This document shows positions 41,667-44,093 of a DNA stretch of 44,093 bases, one piece after another. Origin of the DNA: Gemmatimonadota bacterium (GTDB taxonomy: Bacteria > Gemmatimonadota > Gemmatimonadetes > Longimicrobiales > Gaopeijiaceae); NCBI GenBank assembly GCA_022826025.1, contig JAJDVR010000045.1:1-44093 (forward strand), in the 5' to 3' direction. Both the position numbers and the translations under genes were made by a program. Numbering within the stretch: the stretch's first letter is position 1; each line of letters starts with the position of its first letter. The notes under the pieces are model-generated. The model had not been told where the DNA came from. It made no database searches and saw nothing but the letters and a program-made list of their open reading frames with translations.

Positions 41667-42578
41667 GTGCCACTCCGCCTTGTACTCGAGCTGGCGCAGC
41701 AGCTCGCTGCTCGCGCCCTCGACTTCGATCTCGCGGGCTTCGTGCACGACGCCGGTCGTGGTCTTGTGTTGCAGATCGCCCTGGCGGTTTCTCACTTTGC
41801 GCGCCTGGTTGCGCATGAGGGCCAGGGTGCGCTTGCGGCCTTCGGACCCGAATTCACATCGCTCCAGTTGCCGCTCGAGCCTCGCCAGGCGGCGTCTCGC
41901 ATTCCGCTGCGTCTTGCTCTCGCGGAACACGCGGACGGGCTCTCCGTCGACCGACACCGTGATCTCGTCGGCCTGCTGGCGCACCGATGCCTTGTCCGTC
42001 CCCGGTTCGACGGGGGTAAGCGGTGCGCACTCGAACAAGCACGAGAGCATCCACCGGTGTCCCGCATCCAGCCAGACCCGGCCCGAGAGCAAACCACGTG
42101 TCTTGCGCCCGGGCGGCCCGGAGAGCCGTCCGCGGGGGAGATTCCCGCCCTTCCAGCGCATCCAGCCGTACCTGGGCAGCCGCACCCGGTTGCCTTCGAA
42201 GCGAATGCTCTGGTTGCTCAGGTAGATGCCGGGCTCCCGGCCGAGCGTCTTGATCCGGGGGAATCCGCGTCTGCCGGGCTTCCTGAACCAGTTGCGGAAA
42301 GCCACGTCGAGATCGGCAGCCACACGGTAGATGGCACTTGCGGGGCACTCCGGGCGCGGCGCCTGGCCGCGCCACTCCCGGGTCAGCGCCCGAAGCTCGG
42401 CCATGGTTGGCCGCCGTCCGGTCTCACCGTAGCTGAGCTGCGAGTTGGCGAGCAGCGTATTGGAGAGCTCGCGCAGGCTGTTCCTGCACCGGAGCAGCGC
42501 CGAGTCCCGCGCGGGACTCGGGTAGAGCCTGCAGCGCCAGCCCACGTAGCGCCGGGCAGTTGATGCGTCCACGGTCAC
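41541..42578 (-). CDS. TnpB-like protein lacking zinc finger and last RuvC motif (nuclease-dead or decayed)
   Basis: 345 residues from the GTG at 42578, which overlaps the stop of the AraC-like gene (GTGA) and has GGGGAG 5 nt upstream. TnpB (IS200/IS605 OrfB) features: YVGWRCRLYPSPARDSALL at the start, VAFRNWF, FPRIKT, VRLPRYGWMRWKG, the arginine-rich RRRLARLERQLERC, QARKVRNRQGDLQHK and LLRQLEYKAEWHG. Lesions: the RuvC-I GIDxG site reads PGTDKAS, about 20 residues around the RuvC-II glutamate are missing (EVEGA joins ELLRQ), and after EYKAEWHG the CxxC finger and RuvC-III Asp are replaced by a basic tail. It cannot be an active nuclease. Either a decaying transposon gene or a TldR-type RNA-guided repressor. 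No tnpA is nearby. Confidence 0.75.
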   Translation of the reverse strand: MTVDASTARRYVGWRCRLYPSPARDSALLRCRNSLRELSNTLLANSQLSYGETGRRPTMAELRALTREWRGQAPRPECPASAIYRVAADLDVAFRNWFRKPGRRGFPRIKTLGREPGIYLSNQSIRFEGNRVRLPRYGWMRWKGGNLPRGRLSGPPGRKTRGLLSGRVWLDAGHRWMLSCLFECAPLTPVEPGTDKASVRQQADEITVSVDGEPVRVFRESKTQRNARRRLARLERQLERCEFGSEGRKRTLALMRNQARKVRNRQGDLQHKTTTGVVHEAREIEVEGASSELLRQLEYKAEWHGRRLKVRRGPPKPGTGNPRRARRPGSRSLKRESRTRRPKAL

Positions 42579-43477
42579 ATCGTCTCCCCGAAGGGCGCCC
42601 GCGCGGGAGCCGGATCGTGCCTCTTCGACCCGTTGGCGGGGCGGGGCGCCCACACGGAATCGACCCACTCATTGAATCGCCCGACGACCCGTTCCGGATC
42701 CTCGGCCGCCGCCGCGAGCGTGCAGTCGGCAAACCGCGTGAAGTTGATTTCCAGCGTGCGGCGCCGCAGCCCCACCTGGTCGGCGATCGCGGTCCAGCCG
42801 GCCTTGGCGCGAGCGCGAACGGCCCAGAGGAGGACGGCCCAGTTCATGAACTCCTTCAGACGGCACCGGAGCGGTGCGTCTTCTCTCCAGTATTGCCTCA
42901 ACGTGGAACCGGCCAGGTTGACCTGGCCCGCCAGCCGACGAACTGAACTCGCCGGTACGAACCGGGTCGCGGCAGCGTCGTCGTGCAGGCCGCAAACCCT
43001 ACTGATCGCTTCCTTGACGGACGGCCTGAAGGACGGGTCGGAGAGCAGCTTCAAGCCGAGGCGGCGCATCGGATCCGGGCTCGGCCTCCCGAGTTCCTCC
43101 AGAACTCCCACGAGGCGGCTCTCCACCTCGTCCGCCCATACGACCCGCAACCCGCCGGAGCGCAGCGGTTCCAGGCGTCGCAGGCACTCCACCGAGATCC
43201 GCGCCACGACGACGCAGGGCGGGTTGAGAGGCCCGGAGGCGGACCGCAGCCACTCAACGTCGGCGTCCGAGCAGGTGGCGACCCCGTACACGACCGGGCA
43301 GACGCTCATGGACGGCGCCAGGAGTTCTCTTCTCGAACGCACGCGCTGGATCGATGCACCGGCGAGCGCCCGCTGCAGCAGGTCTCCAAGCTTGCTGTCC
43401 TTGCAGTACAGCGCGTAGATGAGGCGTTCCGATCTGATCCGTGCCTCCCAGTGCAGGACGGGCGATCGCGATGCCAT
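42575..43477 (-). CDS. AraC-like transcription regulator with non-canonical N-terminal domain
   Basis: 300 residues from the ATG at 43477 (AGAGG upstream). The C-terminal part has two helix-turn-helix units as in AraC: SSVRRLAGQVNLAGSTLRQYW (about 178-197) and GWTAIADQVGLRRRTLEINF (about 227-246). The first 130 residues form alternating strands and helices reminiscent of a receiver domain (LIYALYCKDSKLGDLLQ, VVYGVATCSDADVEWL, RVVWADEVESRLVGVLEEL), but no phosphorylatable Asp pocket is evident. It ends in ATGTGA, sharing 4 nt with the TnpB-like start, so both are made from one message. Targets are unknown. Confidence 0.75.
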   Translation of the reverse strand: MASRSPVLHWEARIRSERLIYALYCKDSKLGDLLQRALAGASIQRVRSRRELLAPSMSVCPVVYGVATCSDADVEWLRSASGPLNPPCVVVARISVECLRRLEPLRSGGLRVVWADEVESRLVGVLEELGRPSPDPMRRLGLKLLSDPSFRPSVKEAISRVCGLHDDAAATRFVPASSVRRLAGQVNLAGSTLRQYWREDAPLRCRLKEFMNWAVLLWAVRARAKAGWTAIADQVGLRRRTLEINFTRFADCTLAAAAEDPERVVGRFNEWVDSVWAPRPANGSKRHDPAPARAPFGETM

Positions 43478-43884
43478 GACCTCTTGCCCGTGTGCGCTCG
43501 ACTATCGAAATATGACAGGAATCCGGTTTCGTCGCGCCTTTCAAGAAAATGGGGTCGATCCCATACTTTTTGCAGGGTATCATGCCCAGTTATTTGCAGG
43601 GTGTCCCGCGCACAGCCGAATCACTAACAAGACACATTGGCGGAGATAGTCGTCGTTTTTTTCGTATATATCGCCACGTTTTTTTCGTTTCAGAAAACAG
43701 TGGTCGGTTTCAATAATCCGAGGTTTCTCGTGGAATGTCGGATGCCGTGAAGAAGGCTGATAGTCCGTAACTGATTGAAAAACAAACAGATCTCAAAGTT
43801 GGCACCACTTTTGCGATTCCCGGGGCACGCGACTCTGCCCAGCCACTTCCGGCCGGTATTCATTCCCACCACTCAGGAGGTTCC
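43478..43884. other. AT-richer leader region with spaced short repeats
   Basis: 407 bp without a credible gene. TTTGCAGGGT occurs at 43569-43578 and 43593-43602 (24 bp apart), and CGTTTTTTTCGT at 43654-43665 and 43677-43688 (23 bp apart). Base composition is lower in GC than anywhere else in the window. This must carry the promoters of the AraC-like gene (minus) and the lipoprotein gene (plus); a ribosome site AGGAGG lies at 43875-43880. Confidence 0.55.
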
Positions 43885-44093
43885 ATGAACCGACTCAACC
43901 TCTTTGCCACGGCTACGCTGATGGCCCTGACCTTCACCGCCTGCGACGAGGGCACTCCGCCGCCTGTGGAGCCCCCGCCGCCGCCGACGCCCGTGGGGAC
44001 GATCTCCGGGACGGTGACGATCGAAGGGACGGCCGCCAGCGGCATCACCGCCACCCTGTCGTCGGGTGCGAGCACCACGACGGGGTCGGGTGG
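43885..44093 (+). CDS. Surface lipoprotein with beta-sandwich domain (3' truncated by window edge)
   Basis: ATG at 43885, 4 nt after CAGGAGG. 69 codons are visible. The N-terminus MNRLNLFATATLMALTFTAC is a lipoprotein signal with lipobox FTAC and Cys20; then come an acidic Asp-Glu, a proline stretch (PPPVEPPPPPTP) and the start of a repeat-type beta domain, VGTISGTVTIEGTAASGITATLSSG, resembling Ig-like/SpaA or carboxypeptidase-regulatory folds of exported proteins. Asp at +2 could act as an inner-membrane retention signal if E. coli rules apply. Function cannot be given from this part. Confidence 0.75.
   Translation, partial: MNRLNLFATATLMALTFTACDEGTPPPVEPPPPPTPVGTISGTVTIEGTAASGITATLSSGASTTTGSG

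Noticed and set aside
41453-42668. Complete IS200/IS605 insertion sequence
   Set aside because: No Y1 transposase, no clear left end, and the TnpB-like protein lacks the finger and active-site motifs; only a relic or an exapted gene can be claimed.
43690-43872. 60-codon minus-strand frame in the AT-rich leader
   Set aside because: No ribosome site, no recognisable fold, and it overlaps the ribosome site of the lipoprotein gene. Probably chance.
1-44093. tRNA, rRNA or riboswitch genes
   Set aside because: Intergenic stretches were read on both strands for tRNA arms and known riboswitch cores; none was convincing. A covariance-model search was not possible here.

Overview
The window is a GC-rich bacterial chromosome segment with tightly packed genes and no rRNA or tRNA gene that I can see. 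The mix of an Oar-like TonB-dependent receptor, M16, S46 and S9 exopeptidases, class V aminotransferase, VWA/DUF3520 protein, DUF222-HNH protein and AraC-like and hybrid regulators fits an aerobic Gram-negative heterotroph living on peptides. My best guess is Gemmatimonadota; this is inference from gene content and base composition, not a placement.

Layout. 1-2.7 kb: 3' part of a TonB-dependent receptor, then a secreted ankyrin-repeat protein. 2.7-4.3 kb: DUF222-HNH protein on the minus strand, followed by a 0.45 kb repeat-bearing gap. 4.8-7.1 kb: ba3-type cytochrome c oxidase (subunits IIa, II, I). 7.05-8.0 kb: a vapBC toxin-antitoxin pair read toward the oxidase, preceded by an array of 31-bp units, then a small membrane protein. 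8.2-15.7 kb: a metallo-beta-lactamase-fold protein coupled to an AddA/AddB-like helicase-nuclease pair. 15.7-17.2 kb: a fatty acid hydroxylase-family protein and an AlkA-like DNA glycosylase. 17.4-23.7 kb, plus strand: VWA protein, M16 protease and Tat-exported class V aminotransferase.

23.7-32.7 kb, minus strand: an aldehyde dehydrogenase followed by a Tat-dependent molybdenum hydroxylase (2Fe-2S, Mo and FAD/Fe-S subunits, like periplasmic aldehyde oxidoreductase PaoABC), a multi-heme-type cytochrome b, a small unknown protein and an S46 dipeptidyl peptidase. The last genes are joined by 2-nt gaps or 4-nt overlaps. The cytochrome b suggests that electrons from periplasmic aldehyde oxidation enter the quinone pool.

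32.8-37.1 kb, plus strand: flavin-dependent thymidylate synthase thyX carrying a complete intein (33092-34237) with a helix-turn-helix and an HNH nuclease, inserted inside the RHR...S signature; then an S9 peptidase. 37.2-43.5 kb is a regulatory stretch: a kinase/receiver/OmpR-type DNA-binding fusion, a LuxR-type regulator behind a perfect 10-bp dyad, and an AraC-like regulator whose stop codon overlaps the start of a TnpB-like protein lacking the zinc finger and the last RuvC motif. The window ends in the first 69 codons of a surface lipoprotein, behind a 0.4 kb AT-richer leader with short spaced repeats.

The best candidates for something new are the HTH+HNH intein in ThyX, the regulator/nuclease-dead TnpB pair, the 31-bp phased array at vapBC, and the Mo-hydroxylase/cytochrome b/unknown/S46 operon.
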